A stretch of DNA of 23,257 nucleotides from Lachnospiraceae bacterium UBA4260 (GTDB lineage Bacteria > Bacillota > Clostridia > Lachnospirales > Lachnospiraceae): positions 1 to 23,257 of the forward strand of contig DGWK01000005.1 of assembly GCA_002395235.1 (NCBI GenBank), written 5' to 3'. The notes under the pieces were generated by a model. It was not told the origin of the DNA. It worked only from the letters and a program-made list of their open reading frames with translations, and made no database searches. Both the position numbers and the translations under genes were made by a program. Below are positions 7,790 through 15,661 of the stretch, piece by piece (the stretch's first letter is position 1; every line of letters starts with the position of its first letter).

Positions 7790-9439
7790 ATGAAATGTAC
7801 AGAGGATTTTGAAATTGTAAATGGTGTTTTGAAGAAGTTTAATGGTTCCGATGAAAACGTGGTAATTCCCAGCAGTGTAAAGCATATTGGAGAAATGGCT
7901 TTTATGGGTTCTACCAGCCTAAAGAGAGTTGTTCTTCCGGAAGGATTGCTGAGTATTGGATATTGGGCATTTAAAGATTGCGTATTCCTTGCTGAGATTG
8001 TTATTCCAGAGGGACTCACCAGCATCGGTTATTGGGCCTTTAAAGGCTGTACAAATCTTTCTGGAATTGCGCTCCCTGCAAGCTTGAAATATATCGAAGA
8101 TTTTACTTTCGAAGGCTGTGTTAGTCTTAAGAATGTATTAATTAAGAAGGGGGTTGCCTGTATTGGGTGTGGCGCGTTTAAGAATTGCGTTAGTATTACT
8201 GGTATTACTATTCCGGACGGCGTTACAACGATTGAACGGTCGGCATTCAGTGACTGTACCCTTCTTGAGAGGATCATTTTTCCGGACAGTTTAATACGTG
8301 TTGGACAGAATGCATTTGCGAATACATTATGGTTGGAAACACAGCCGATTGGCATTATCAGAGCGGGGAATGTTGTCATTGGTTATACTGGAGATGATGT
8401 AAAAGTCCAAATACCTGAAGACACAATTAGTATTGGAGACGCTGCATTTAAAAACTCAAAATTAGTAAGTATTTCTTTCCCGGACAGCTTGACCAGAATC
8501 GGTAATAATGCATTTTATAATTGCAACGGTCTTATCAATGTCGTTCTTCCGAATAATTTGATTTTTATAGGCGAGAATACATTCTATAATTGCAGCAGTC
8601 TCAAGAAAATTGTAATTCCAAACAGCGTGTCATACATAGGGAGACAGGCATTTAGTCGATGTAATAGTGTTGAGAGCGTTAATATACCAGGAAGAGTGAA
8701 GAACGTTGAATACAAGACGTTTTATAACTGCAGCAATCTTAAATACGTCTCAATAATGGAAGGCACTGAAATTATCGGAGAGATGGCGTTTAAGAAATGC
8801 ACAAAACTAACCAGCATCAATATCCCGAGCAGTGTGAGCAGCATTGGCGATTGTGCATTTGAAAGCTGCAAAAGCTTAAAGAGTATTGAAATTCCATTAG
8901 GTGTAAAAATCATTGAAAATTGTGCATTTGAAGACTGCAGCAGCTTAAAGAACCTCATTATACCAGACAGCGTAATTAGTATCGGGAGTGGTGCTTTTTA
9001 TAACTGCAGCAGTTTAACAAGAATAATTATATCGAGCAGCGTGAGTCAAATCGGTACGAGTGCTTTTGAAGGCTGTGAAAGTCTTAAGGATATTATGCTT
9101 TCAGAGAACTTAACGAGCATTGCTGACAGGACATTCTACAACTGTAGAAATCTCACTGATATTACAGTTCCAAAAAAAGTCGCACGTATTGGGAAGAGTG
9201 CGTTTACAAATTGTATAAGCCTTACTGATATAATAATTCCGGATAGTACTAATTACATTGGGCCTGGAGCATTTTTGTTCTGCAACAGTCTTAAAAAAAT
9301 CATCATTCCGGATTCTGTTACTGATATAGGCCATTATGTATTTTATGGCTGCGAAAACCTTGTTGATATTATTATTCCGGATAGGTTCGCTGGTTGTATT
9401 CAAAATGTCTTCAATGACTCTCCGTTCATAATTGACTAA
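7790..9439 (+). CDS. BspA-type leucine-rich-repeat protein, no signal peptide
   Basis: The 549-residue protein is almost entirely LRR_5 (BspA/TpLRR) repeats of about 23 residues. I count about 22 units with the core AF..C..L..I.IP..V..IG. A 20-residue head (CTEDFEIVNGVLKKFNG) precedes the first repeat. Such repeats form a curved binding surface, and the ligand is unknown. There is no signal peptide, membrane anchor or LPXTG motif, so it is either cytoplasmic or leaderless. A cggag site about 8 nt upstream supports the start. One unit near residues 180-200 is atypical (NTLWLETQPIGIIRAGNVVI). Broken relatives lie at 6113 and 6702. Confidence 0.85.
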   Translation: MKCTEDFEIVNGVLKKFNGSDENVVIPSSVKHIGEMAFMGSTSLKRVVLPEGLLSIGYWAFKDCVFLAEIVIPEGLTSIGYWAFKGCTNLSGIALPASLKYIEDFTFEGCVSLKNVLIKKGVACIGCGAFKNCVSITGITIPDGVTTIERSAFSDCTLLERIIFPDSLIRVGQNAFANTLWLETQPIGIIRAGNVVIGYTGDDVKVQIPEDTISIGDAAFKNSKLVSISFPDSLTRIGNNAFYNCNGLINVVLPNNLIFIGENTFYNCSSLKKIVIPNSVSYIGRQAFSRCNSVESVNIPGRVKNVEYKTFYNCSNLKYVSIMEGTEIIGEMAFKKCTKLTSINIPSSVSSIGDCAFESCKSLKSIEIPLGVKIIENCAFEDCSSLKNLIIPDSVISIGSGAFYNCSSLTRIIISSSVSQIGTSAFEGCESLKDIMLSENLTSIADRTFYNCRNLTDITVPKKVARIGKSAFTNCISLTDIIIPDSTNYIGPGAFLFCNSLKKIIIPDSVTDIGHYVFYGCENLVDIIIPDRFAGCIQNVFNDSPFIID

Positions 9440-9590
9440 TAATAGGCGTATGTGAAACGCCGGAAGCCGCATAATTAATGTCTGCTCAATGACATTAATT
9501 CCACATAAGTAAGCCTGCGGATCACCGCCAAAAGGATGAAAGCCCGCAGAAAAGCCACACTCCGGAAGATGTATTGGAGGTATGCAAAGA

Positions 9591-10781
9591 ATGTCAACTG
9601 TAAATAGAGAAATGTTTGAATACGGCTCAGCCTTAAAGATGGATGGACAATGCTCACCGAAAGGTGTAGATTCGCAGGTTAATTATAATGTTTTTATGGA
9701 AGATCGATATAATCATTTAGTTTCTCTAATTGATAAGGCAGAAAATCCGGAAGAGTTAAAAGAACTAAAATCCGGATTTATTTCCTTATCCGGATATAAG
9801 AAATCTGAAGAGTTTTTGAAAGAAGTTGAAAATAAATTAATGGGAATTAGTTTTCATGACGGTGGGAACTTGTATTCTTCAACAGAAAAGAATAAGGTAA
9901 CGGAATGTTCTGAAGAATATGAAAATGATTGTAACGAAAGCGGGGACCTTACAAGAATTAAACAATTTATTAATGCAGAGATGGATGAAGAACTTATTGC
10001 GTGGAAACAGGAACGAAGAAAACGCATTGAAAAGAAGAAAGAGAAAACAAATACTCAATATCAAAAGCATAAAGATATAATTGCGAATAGAGAAGAAAGA
10101 ATAAAAGATGAAATAAAAGAATTAAAAAAACAGCTGAATATAGAAAAAGGAGACACTTTCGAAAGCAAAAAAATCCAGAACAGGATATCTTTGTTGGAGT
10201 GTGTAATAAATGGACATGGTCAAATAGCCTTTGGCAGATATGAACAAGGTAAAGGCAATGAGGCTATCCTGTGGAGATTCTTAAAAACTGATGGAACGAA
10301 AGCACTTTTTATAAGTGAAAAGGGTTTGGACTGCCAAAGATATGATTCGCAAAAAAAGGATATTACATGGGAAAAATGTAGTTTAAGGCATTGGCTCAAT
10401 AATGAATTTTTAAACAGTGCCTTTACATTAGACGAGAGAGCGAGAATCGTCAAAACAAGAGTGACAGCAGACAAGAACCCAAAATTCAATACAGATTCGG
10501 GGGAAGACACGATGGATAGGGTCTTTCTATTAAGTTTAAATCAGGAAGAAGAATTGTTTGATTCAGATGCTGACTGCAAGTGTGAACCCACAGATTATGT
10601 CAAAAAGCTGGGTGCGCTATTTGAATATGGACAGTGCTGGTGGTGGCTGCGGTCGCCGGGCTGTGTTTCGCGATATGCCGCTTATGTTAATGGAGGCGGC
10701 TCGCCAAATTACCATGGAAGTTATGTTAACTATACATTTTATGTGGTGCGTCCCGCTCTATGGATCGACTTGAATCTCTGA
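9591..10781 (+). CDS. Coiled-coil protein with C-terminal DUF6273 domain
   Basis: This 396-residue protein has an N-terminal region of unknown fold, a highly charged coiled coil (about 125-200), and a DUF6273-type domain (about 205-396). The domain runs from IAFGRYEQ and ILWRFLK through LRHWLNNEFLNSAFT to the terminal CWWWLRSPG and VVRPALWIDL blocks. DUF6273 resembles the C-type-lectin/FGE-like fold and is common in Lachnospiraceae, where its function is not well defined. I chose the ATG at 9591 because ggagg (9576-9580) lies 10 nt upstream. The ATG at 9582 is too close to that site. There is no signal peptide. The protein ends 70 bp before the rSAM operon start and may be separate from it. 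Confidence 0.75.
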   Translation: MSTVNREMFEYGSALKMDGQCSPKGVDSQVNYNVFMEDRYNHLVSLIDKAENPEELKELKSGFISLSGYKKSEEFLKEVENKLMGISFHDGGNLYSSTEKNKVTECSEEYENDCNESGDLTRIKQFINAEMDEELIAWKQERRKRIEKKKEKTNTQYQKHKDIIANREERIKDEIKELKKQLNIEKGDTFESKKIQNRISLLECVINGHGQIAFGRYEQGKGNEAILWRFLKTDGTKALFISEKGLDCQRYDSQKKDITWEKCSLRHWLNNEFLNSAFTLDERARIVKTRVTADKNPKFNTDSGEDTMDRVFLLSLNQEEELFDSDADCKCEPTDYVKKLGALFEYGQCWWWLRSPGCVSRYAAYVNGGGSPNYHGSYVNYTFYVVRPALWIDLNL

Positions 10782-10801
10782 TTTTGAGGGAAGAGGTCAT
10801 A

Positions 10802-10830
10802 TCATCATTAATGATTATCTGTGATATAAT
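10802..10830 (+). promoter_or_regulatory. Promoter of the rSAM operon
   Basis: A perfect extended -10 (TGATATAAT, 10822-10830) lies 21 bp before the first rSAM start. The best -35 at 17-bp spacing is tcatca (10802-10807), a weak match. A start site near 10837 would leave a very short leader carrying the aggag Shine-Dalgarno site (10839-10843). Confidence 0.6.
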
Positions 10831-10851
10831 CGTCTTACAGGAGAAAAGATA

Positions 10852-11787
10852 ATGAAAACATCATATATTGCGATCGATTATATTTGTAATCAAAAATGCA
10901 GATTTTGCCCCTGTTCAAAAGAACAGAGCAGATATCCATCTATATCGCTGGAAGAATTAAAAACGCTTGTAAGTGGGTTTATTGAGAGATCGCATATTGA
11001 AGAACTTGTAGTTTCAGGAGGGGAGCCTACGCTTCATCCTGATTTCATTTCTTTTTTAGAGTATGCTACTGATAAGGGGCTAAATGTTACAGTTCTTTCC
11101 AACGGCGAGAATTTCTATAACAGACATTTTGTTGAGAAACTGGCTTCTTGCGTTGATACTTCAAAAATTATGGTTACAACTACGATTCATAGCCAAATAA
11201 AAGAACAGCATGAATGGGTCAATCAGATAAGAGGAAGTTTCGACAGGTCGATCCGCGGATTATTAAATCTAATGGAACAGGGGATCAAGGTTACCATAAA
11301 ACACTGTATTAATAAACAGAATAGAACAGATTTGAAAAAGTTTTATGAATTCATAGACTGTACATTTCCGGAAGAAGCAGATATTCAGCTCTGCAGCATA
11401 GATTACTGCGGACTTACTGAGGATGAAAAGAAAGACCAGATGGTCAGCTTCCCTGAAATAAAGCCATACATGGAGGAGATGTTCGATACATATATAGCAA
11501 ACTTGGAAAAGGGAAGCAAAAGACACTTGTATTGTATAAATATGCCTTTGTGTGCTGCGGACCCTTATTACTGGGAATTTTTTGCATTTAAATCAGGAAA
11601 TTATTCTAATTATGCGGCGCCAGTCGAAGCCGGAGAAAAGATACAGGCTGATGATGACGTTAAACCGATAACAGGAACATTTTGTGATGAGTGCAGAGAA
11701 TGTATTGTTGAGGAAATATGCCCAGGTACTTATCGTACAGCTTTTGATTATTACGGGGGCCAAATTGTCAGAAAATATACGGAATGA
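10852..11787 (+). CDS. Radical SAM enzyme 1
   Basis: The 311-residue protein has the cluster motif C12-x3-C16-x2-C19 very near the N-terminus and the SAM-contact motif GGEP at 56-59, so the rSAM core is intact. The C-terminal region has further cysteines (FCDECRECIVEEIC), consistent with a twitch/SPASM-like auxiliary cluster. It opens the operon behind an extended -10 promoter and an aggag Shine-Dalgarno site 8 nt from the start. rSAM enzymes make 5'-deoxyadenosyl radicals, and in RiPP loci they install C-C, C-S or other crosslinks or epimerise residues. The specific reaction cannot be read from the sequence. Confidence 0.85.
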   Translation: MKTSYIAIDYICNQKCRFCPCSKEQSRYPSISLEELKTLVSGFIERSHIEELVVSGGEPTLHPDFISFLEYATDKGLNVTVLSNGENFYNRHFVEKLASCVDTSKIMVTTTIHSQIKEQHEWVNQIRGSFDRSIRGLLNLMEQGIKVTIKHCINKQNRTDLKKFYEFIDCTFPEEADIQLCSIDYCGLTEDEKKDQMVSFPEIKPYMEEMFDTYIANLEKGSKRHLYCINMPLCAADPYYWEFFAFKSGNYSNYAAPVEAGEKIQADDDVKPITGTFCDECRECIVEEICPGTYRTAFDYYGGQIVRKYTE

Positions 11788-11814
11788 CTTCCAAAATAGC
11801 GGAGATTCTAAATA

Positions 11815-12096
11815 ATGATTAGACAGTGGACTTTTAGTAAAGATAATGTTCATAAATATTTCCTTTCTCCTTACGTTTTTTGGGAGAATATTGACAATGT
11901 CATCATTATTGGCAGAAAAGAGAGAAATGATCGATTTGTCTGGGAATACAACACGGAGAAAAGCACAGCAATGTTTAAACGACTCGAAAATGGCATGAAT
12001 TCAGATGAATTAAAAAAGGCTATTGCCAATATTACAGGAGAGTCTGATGCACTGGATTGGCTTTCGTTTTTTCTTCAGGAAGGAATTATTGAGTGA
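11815..12096 (+). CDS. PqqD-like RiPP recognition element, stand-alone
   Basis: This 93-residue protein has the layout of the PqqD-like winged-helix recognition element. A beta-rich first half (DNVIIIGRKERNDRFVWEYN) is followed by FKRLENGMNSDELKKAI and a final helix ending FFLQEGIIE. The family binds the leader peptide as an added beta strand and hands it to a maturase. It overlaps the next gene as TGATG, so it should be translationally coupled to the SPASM rSAM. The similarity is to the pattern and not to any one sequence I can name, so a PqqD-like fold is likely but not certain. Confidence 0.6.
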   Translation: MIRQWTFSKDNVHKYFLSPYVFWENIDNVIIIGRKERNDRFVWEYNTEKSTAMFKRLENGMNSDELKKAIANITGESDALDWLSFFLQEGIIE

Positions 12097-13487
12097 TGGA
12101 ACGGCTGGATGGATATCAAGTCTCTGGAACAGAGATTGTTTTTAAAGGTGCTTGGTGCTGTGTGAACGAAAAGAAAGCGGTGCTTTTAAATAATACCGGC
12201 CATATCATTTTGCTGGACAAGGAACTCTTTAACTCAGTAGTTAACAAAAGGATGGATGAGGACCTTGCTTTTAAATTGTTGCAGCGGGGATTTGCATATG
12301 TAAAAGGCTTGCCTGCCGATGATTATGAGGATGACATAGATATTAGCCCTCAGTTTTTTATGGTTGATTTCACAAATAGATGTAATATGGATTGTTCATA
12401 TTGTCTGAGAGAGCGCGACAGACAGAACAGTAAGCCCAGGATCATCGACTATAAAATGTTAGATACAATTGCTGATTGTTTATCAAATTATTGTCAGAGC
12501 AATGGGATTGATCGCATAGTTATTCAGCCATGGGGAGGGGAACCTCTCCTCGAGAAAGATAAAATTCTCTATTTTCAGGATTTATTAATAGAACGTAAAG
12601 TCAATGCGGAATTCAGCATTGAGAGCAATGGCTTATTATTAAATGACAGTACGATAGAGGAATTCGCAAAAAGAAATATATTCGTCAGCATAAGCATAGA
12701 CGGCTATCAAGAGATACAGGATTATCAGAGAAGATTGGTGGGGGGAAAGAAATCACACCCCTTAGTTTCAGATGCTATAAATCGTCTGAAAAAAACGGAA
12801 AAAGAGCATACAGCCGTTCTGGCGACGATTACAAAGTATTCTGCCGATAAAGTTGAGGATATTCTTGAGTATTTTGCTGTCGAATTAGGAATAAAAAGAG
12901 TCAAATTAAATTTCGTACATAAAAGTTCATTTGTTGACAATGAGAGCCTTTGCCTGAATCCGGAAGAGATCAGCGACTGCATAGAAAGATTATTCTATAA
13001 AGAGTTGGAACTTCTTAAAAGAGGTTATCAGATTTATGAATATAATATCTGTACTAAACTAAGGAACCTGGTTCTGAATGAAAAGGCCGATATCTGCGTG
13101 TGCAGAGGTTGTAACGGCGGAAAGAAAATGCTGACGATTGATTGCAAGGGAGACGTTTATCCTTGCGATGTGACGGATTATCCTGAAGAAAAAATCGGAA
13201 ACATAAGCGATAAAAGAGATTTTATACAAATGGTTCAGGATTCTTTGGACCAAACTCCATATTTCATGAAAAAGCATGATGACAAATGTGATACATGTCC
13301 GTGGTATTATTACTGCAGAGGCGGCTGTACAGTGCATGTGAAATGTGCCGGAAAACCGGCGGGATCAATCGATGACATTGAATGTGCTACGAATACTGTT
13401 TTATATCCGCTGCTGGTAAAACTGATATTGGAAGAACCAGATATAGCTAATGCTTTGCTGGAACAGAATGCATTGGAGCTTATATAA
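12096..13487 (+). CDS. Radical SAM/SPASM peptide maturase 2
   Basis: The 463-residue protein has three parts. Residues 1-80 form a small N-terminal domain (VLLNNTGHIILLDKELF ... LLQRGFAYV), like the leader-binding heads of other SPASM maturases. The rSAM core has C96-x3-C100-x2-C103 and PWGGEPLL. A full C-terminal SPASM domain runs over about 325-430, with CVCRGCNGG, GDVYPCDVTDYPEEKIGNI and CDTCPWYYYCRGGC, enough cysteines for two auxiliary [4Fe-4S] clusters. This is the classic RiPP-maturase architecture and makes it the best candidate for crosslinking the peptide at 14475. The ATG at 12096 overlaps the preceding stop, and an alternative GTG lies at 12093. A relic of a second copy lies at 6873. 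Confidence 0.88.
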   Translation: MERLDGYQVSGTEIVFKGAWCCVNEKKAVLLNNTGHIILLDKELFNSVVNKRMDEDLAFKLLQRGFAYVKGLPADDYEDDIDISPQFFMVDFTNRCNMDCSYCLRERDRQNSKPRIIDYKMLDTIADCLSNYCQSNGIDRIVIQPWGGEPLLEKDKILYFQDLLIERKVNAEFSIESNGLLLNDSTIEEFAKRNIFVSISIDGYQEIQDYQRRLVGGKKSHPLVSDAINRLKKTEKEHTAVLATITKYSADKVEDILEYFAVELGIKRVKLNFVHKSSFVDNESLCLNPEEISDCIERLFYKELELLKRGYQIYEYNICTKLRNLVLNEKADICVCRGCNGGKKMLTIDCKGDVYPCDVTDYPEEKIGNISDKRDFIQMVQDSLDQTPYFMKKHDDKCDTCPWYYYCRGGCTVHVKCAGKPAGSIDDIECATNTVLYPLLVKLILEEPDIANALLEQNALELI

Positions 13488-13488
13488 G

Positions 13489-14445
13489 ATGAAGAACAAG
13501 GATTTTTGGCATAAACGTTTTTCTGTCGGTCTGCCTTTGATGATCACAGCAGATGAGTTTCGGTCGTGTCTGGAAACGCATCATGATTATATAGATACGG
13601 TTTATCTTTCTTCGCCAATGGGAGATCGATTTCACGCAAGGGAGCAAATAGCAGAACAGCTTAAAAATAGAGAAAAAGTGGAGCTTTTTTGGAAGCTTGT
13701 GGAGATAATTAAAGATAAAAAATACGATATAAATCTCGAAATTGTCTTTAATACTCCCAAACTTATACCGGGAGATATAAAAGAAAGCAGAGAACTGTTT
13801 GATCAGCACGATATCAAGGTAGATAAGGTGGCAGTTCTGGATTCTATTGACTGGTATTATGATAGTGCTAAAGAGTATTTTCCTGAAGCAAAGATCGTGC
13901 AAAGCGTAAATAACATGAAAAATACTCCGGAAGGATTAAAGACTTATAAACATAAGTATGATGAGATAATTCTTGGGAGGCAATTGATCCGCAATACCGA
14001 AGCAGCTCGTACGGTAAAAAAATTGGGATCAAAATGTGTTTTGCTTCTTAATAATGGATGTTCGTTTATCTGCGGAGGATGCCGGGAAAAGGCTTATTGT
14101 AAGCGAATGTATGATAAAGCCAGGGAGATCCATTCTGCTGAATATTTATATGCACAGCAGAGTATTATGCCCTTTGAACTTCATGATGACTATTTTCCGC
14201 TTCAGTATTATGACTATTTTAAACTTGCAACAAGAAACGGCGATGCGGATTATATTAATAAAACATTAGACAGTTATGTGAATAATAAGACGGAAGAATA
14301 TCTTGCTCAGGGAACTAAGTACTACCATCTTTGGGGAAAACTGGCGTGGCACATTCCGTATTATGATGAGTTTAACTTGGACAGAATCAGAGAAATCAAA
14401 AAGCAGATATGTGATTTTTCAGGTAGTGAATCTGAAAGGGTTTAA
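13489..14445 (+). CDS. U32-peptidase-like Fe-S TIM-barrel protein
   Basis: The 318-residue protein has no N-terminal rSAM motif, but has a cysteine cluster in the middle: C183, C191-x3-C195-x2-C198 and C204. The preceding blocks (IVQSVNNMKNTPEGL, DEIILGRQLIRNTEA, then KCVLLLNNGCSFICGGC) follow the strand order of U32-peptidase/UbiU-UbiV/TrhP proteins, where four cysteines hold a [4Fe-4S] cluster used in hydroxylation-type reactions. The C-terminal 110 residues are rich in Tyr and Asp. The start follows the upstream stop by 1 nt, so translation is probably coupled. It ends 29 nt before the precursor gene. An oxidative or scaffolding role in maturation is an inference. It could also be a divergent rSAM-like barrel. 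Confidence 0.55.
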   Translation: MKNKDFWHKRFSVGLPLMITADEFRSCLETHHDYIDTVYLSSPMGDRFHAREQIAEQLKNREKVELFWKLVEIIKDKKYDINLEIVFNTPKLIPGDIKESRELFDQHDIKVDKVAVLDSIDWYYDSAKEYFPEAKIVQSVNNMKNTPEGLKTYKHKYDEIILGRQLIRNTEAARTVKKLGSKCVLLLNNGCSFICGGCREKAYCKRMYDKAREIHSAEYLYAQQSIMPFELHDDYFPLQYYDYFKLATRNGDADYINKTLDSYVNNKTEEYLAQGTKYYHLWGKLAWHIPYYDEFNLDRIREIKKQICDFSGSESERV

Positions 14446-14458
14446 CTATAAATCTATG

Positions 14459-14466
14459 AAAGGAGG
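14459..14466 (+). promoter_or_regulatory. Consensus ribosome binding site of the precursor
   Basis: AAAGGAGG sits 8 nt before the precursor ATG. It looks like the strongest Shine-Dalgarno site in the operon, as expected for a substrate made in excess over its enzymes. Confidence 0.8.
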
Positions 14467-14474
14467 AGAAGCAA

Positions 14475-14609
14475 ATGAAAAAGATTGAAGTTTACTCTCA
14501 GAAGACAGGAAAGAAAGTTACTGTTAAGACTGTAAAGGCCAACGCAGGGTCATTCGGCTGGATTAAAACCGGATGGGCTAATGGCTGGAAAGCTCCTATC
14601 GACAAGTGA
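14475..14609 (+). CDS. Candidate RiPP precursor peptide with three Gly-Trp units
   Basis: This 44-residue gene was too short for a 60-residue cutoff but has a consensus ribosome binding site. The N-terminal part (MKKIEVYSQKTGKKVTVKTV) is Lys/Val/Thr-rich and beta-prone, as expected of a leader bound by a PqqD-like domain. The C-terminal part holds AGSFGWIK, TGW, ANGWK and APIDK, giving Trp at 29, 34 and 38, each preceded by Gly. It has no Cys and no GG cleavage site. Trp-x-Asn and Trp-x-Lys triplets are among the motifs that rSAM/SPASM enzymes join into three-residue cyclophanes, and streptide carries a Lys-Trp bond. Either chemistry is possible here but not shown. It lies inside the rSAM operon, between the U32-like gene and a structured terminator-like element. 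Confidence 0.8.
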   Translation: MKKIEVYSQKTGKKVTVKTVKANAGSFGWIKTGWANGWKAPIDK

Positions 14610-14633
14610 ATCAAGTAAGATCTTGAAGTACGG

Positions 14634-14737
14634 AACAGGGCTGCCGTATAGAACCATTTACAGCGATTTGTGAATATGTGTGTATTACATAGGCATGGAT
14701 CAAAGTGCTGTTTCTTTATACGGCAGCCTTGTTTTAT
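14634..14737 (+). terminator. Long structured terminator/attenuator after the precursor
   Basis: A 17-bp stem with one G-U pair joins 14634-14650 to 14717-14733 and is followed by a short T run (gttttatg). Inside the large loop a second stem forms between about 14660-14670 and 14701-14711. Partial termination here would give many precursor transcripts and fewer copies of the downstream enzyme genes. The stem could also protect the 3' end of the precursor mRNA. Confidence 0.7.
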
Positions 14738-14804
14738 GCTATTTCATAATTATTATCAATATTAGAGCCATAAAATCTGGAGTATATGCGTTAGGTGGAA
14801 TGTT

Positions 14805-15638
14805 TTGGACAGCAAATTCTCTTTTTTAAACTATAAGAAAATACTGCTAGAGACGGACAGAACTATAAATGATATTTCTTCCTTATATATGCATAGAATT
14901 AATAGTGAATATGATTTTAATACAAGGAAGAAAGCAGCTTTATATTTTGAAAATAAGAAAACTATAGCCAGAATAAAAATGGGGTATATCTCAGATGAAA
15001 GGATGCCTCAGAAATTGTTGTTTGATGCAGACACAGAACGCCTATTATGTGAGCTTAATAATTATAAAAAGGAACTGGAAGTGTTCTACACATCACATGT
15101 TCGATACTTGTGGCATATGACTGATAAAACAGGACTTCAGAAGATTAATGCCTCCAGGAACTGTCGTGACGCTTTTCATAATGAAATCTTAGATGCTGTA
15201 TTTGCTTCTTCAAGCTATGAAGGAAATCTTCTTTTTGCCGCCAGGGCAGTGGTCGGAAGTGCTTTCGTGCTAAAAAATCGAAAATGCATTTTTCCTGAGA
15301 ATCCATTTTTAAGGGAATGTAAATTAAAAAAAACAGTATCCGAGTATTGCATAGCTGCAGATGGGTTTGAACCAACATTTGACTTCAGGTGTAATAAAAT
15401 TGGAGAAGCCATAATACTCTTTAGTCGGGAGTGGACTCTTGAAAAGGAAAGTGTTAAAGGAATAGAAAATCAGATAGATGCACTCCCGGATGATTTTTTC
15501 TCTATATATGACAGCTACTGCTGTACTTCATTGAATCTGTGGAAAAATGTTTGTATGAGTCTTTACAACGCTTCCCCTGATCAAAAAAATCGAATACTGG
15601 ATAAGCTTGTTCAGGATAAAGTATTAATTCATATATAA
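14805..15638 (+). CDS. ART-like protein, paralogue of 22343
   Basis: The 277-residue protein shares its central region with the last gene of the operon. H104 lies in LWHMTDKTGLQKI, then VFASSSYEG, AARAVVGSAFV, KCIFPENPF, FEPTFDF and REWTLEKESV. This order (His on a first strand, then a VFA[TS] strand and an Ala-rich helix) resembles the ADP-ribosyltransferase/KptA-like fold, with Glu near 209-213 as a possible functional residue. I have no direct family match, and the N-terminal 95 and C-terminal 55 residues are unknown. The start is a TTG preceded by aggtgg (14793-14798, 6-nt spacing). It is the first gene after the terminator-like element and overlaps the next by one base. Confidence 0.6.
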   Translation: MDSKFSFLNYKKILLETDRTINDISSLYMHRINSEYDFNTRKKAALYFENKKTIARIKMGYISDERMPQKLLFDADTERLLCELNNYKKELEVFYTSHVRYLWHMTDKTGLQKINASRNCRDAFHNEILDAVFASSSYEGNLLFAARAVVGSAFVLKNRKCIFPENPFLRECKLKKTVSEYCIAADGFEPTFDFRCNKIGEAIILFSREWTLEKESVKGIENQIDALPDDFFSIYDSYCCTSLNLWKNVCMSLYNASPDQKNRILDKLVQDKVLIHI

Positions 15639-15661
15639 TGACAAAAGAGGTGGATCTTGAT

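Noticed and set aside
9473..9500. Inverted repeat after the LRR gene
   Set aside because: A 10-bp AT-rich stem with no T tract, too weak to call a terminator or a protein-binding site.
10558..10773. Second plus-strand frame inside the DUF6273 domain
   Set aside because: It fully overlaps a well-supported domain in another frame and has no start signal of its own.
14303..14488. Plus-strand frame overlapping the U32-like gene end and the precursor start
   Set aside because: It is out of frame with both supported genes and lacks a ribosome binding site.
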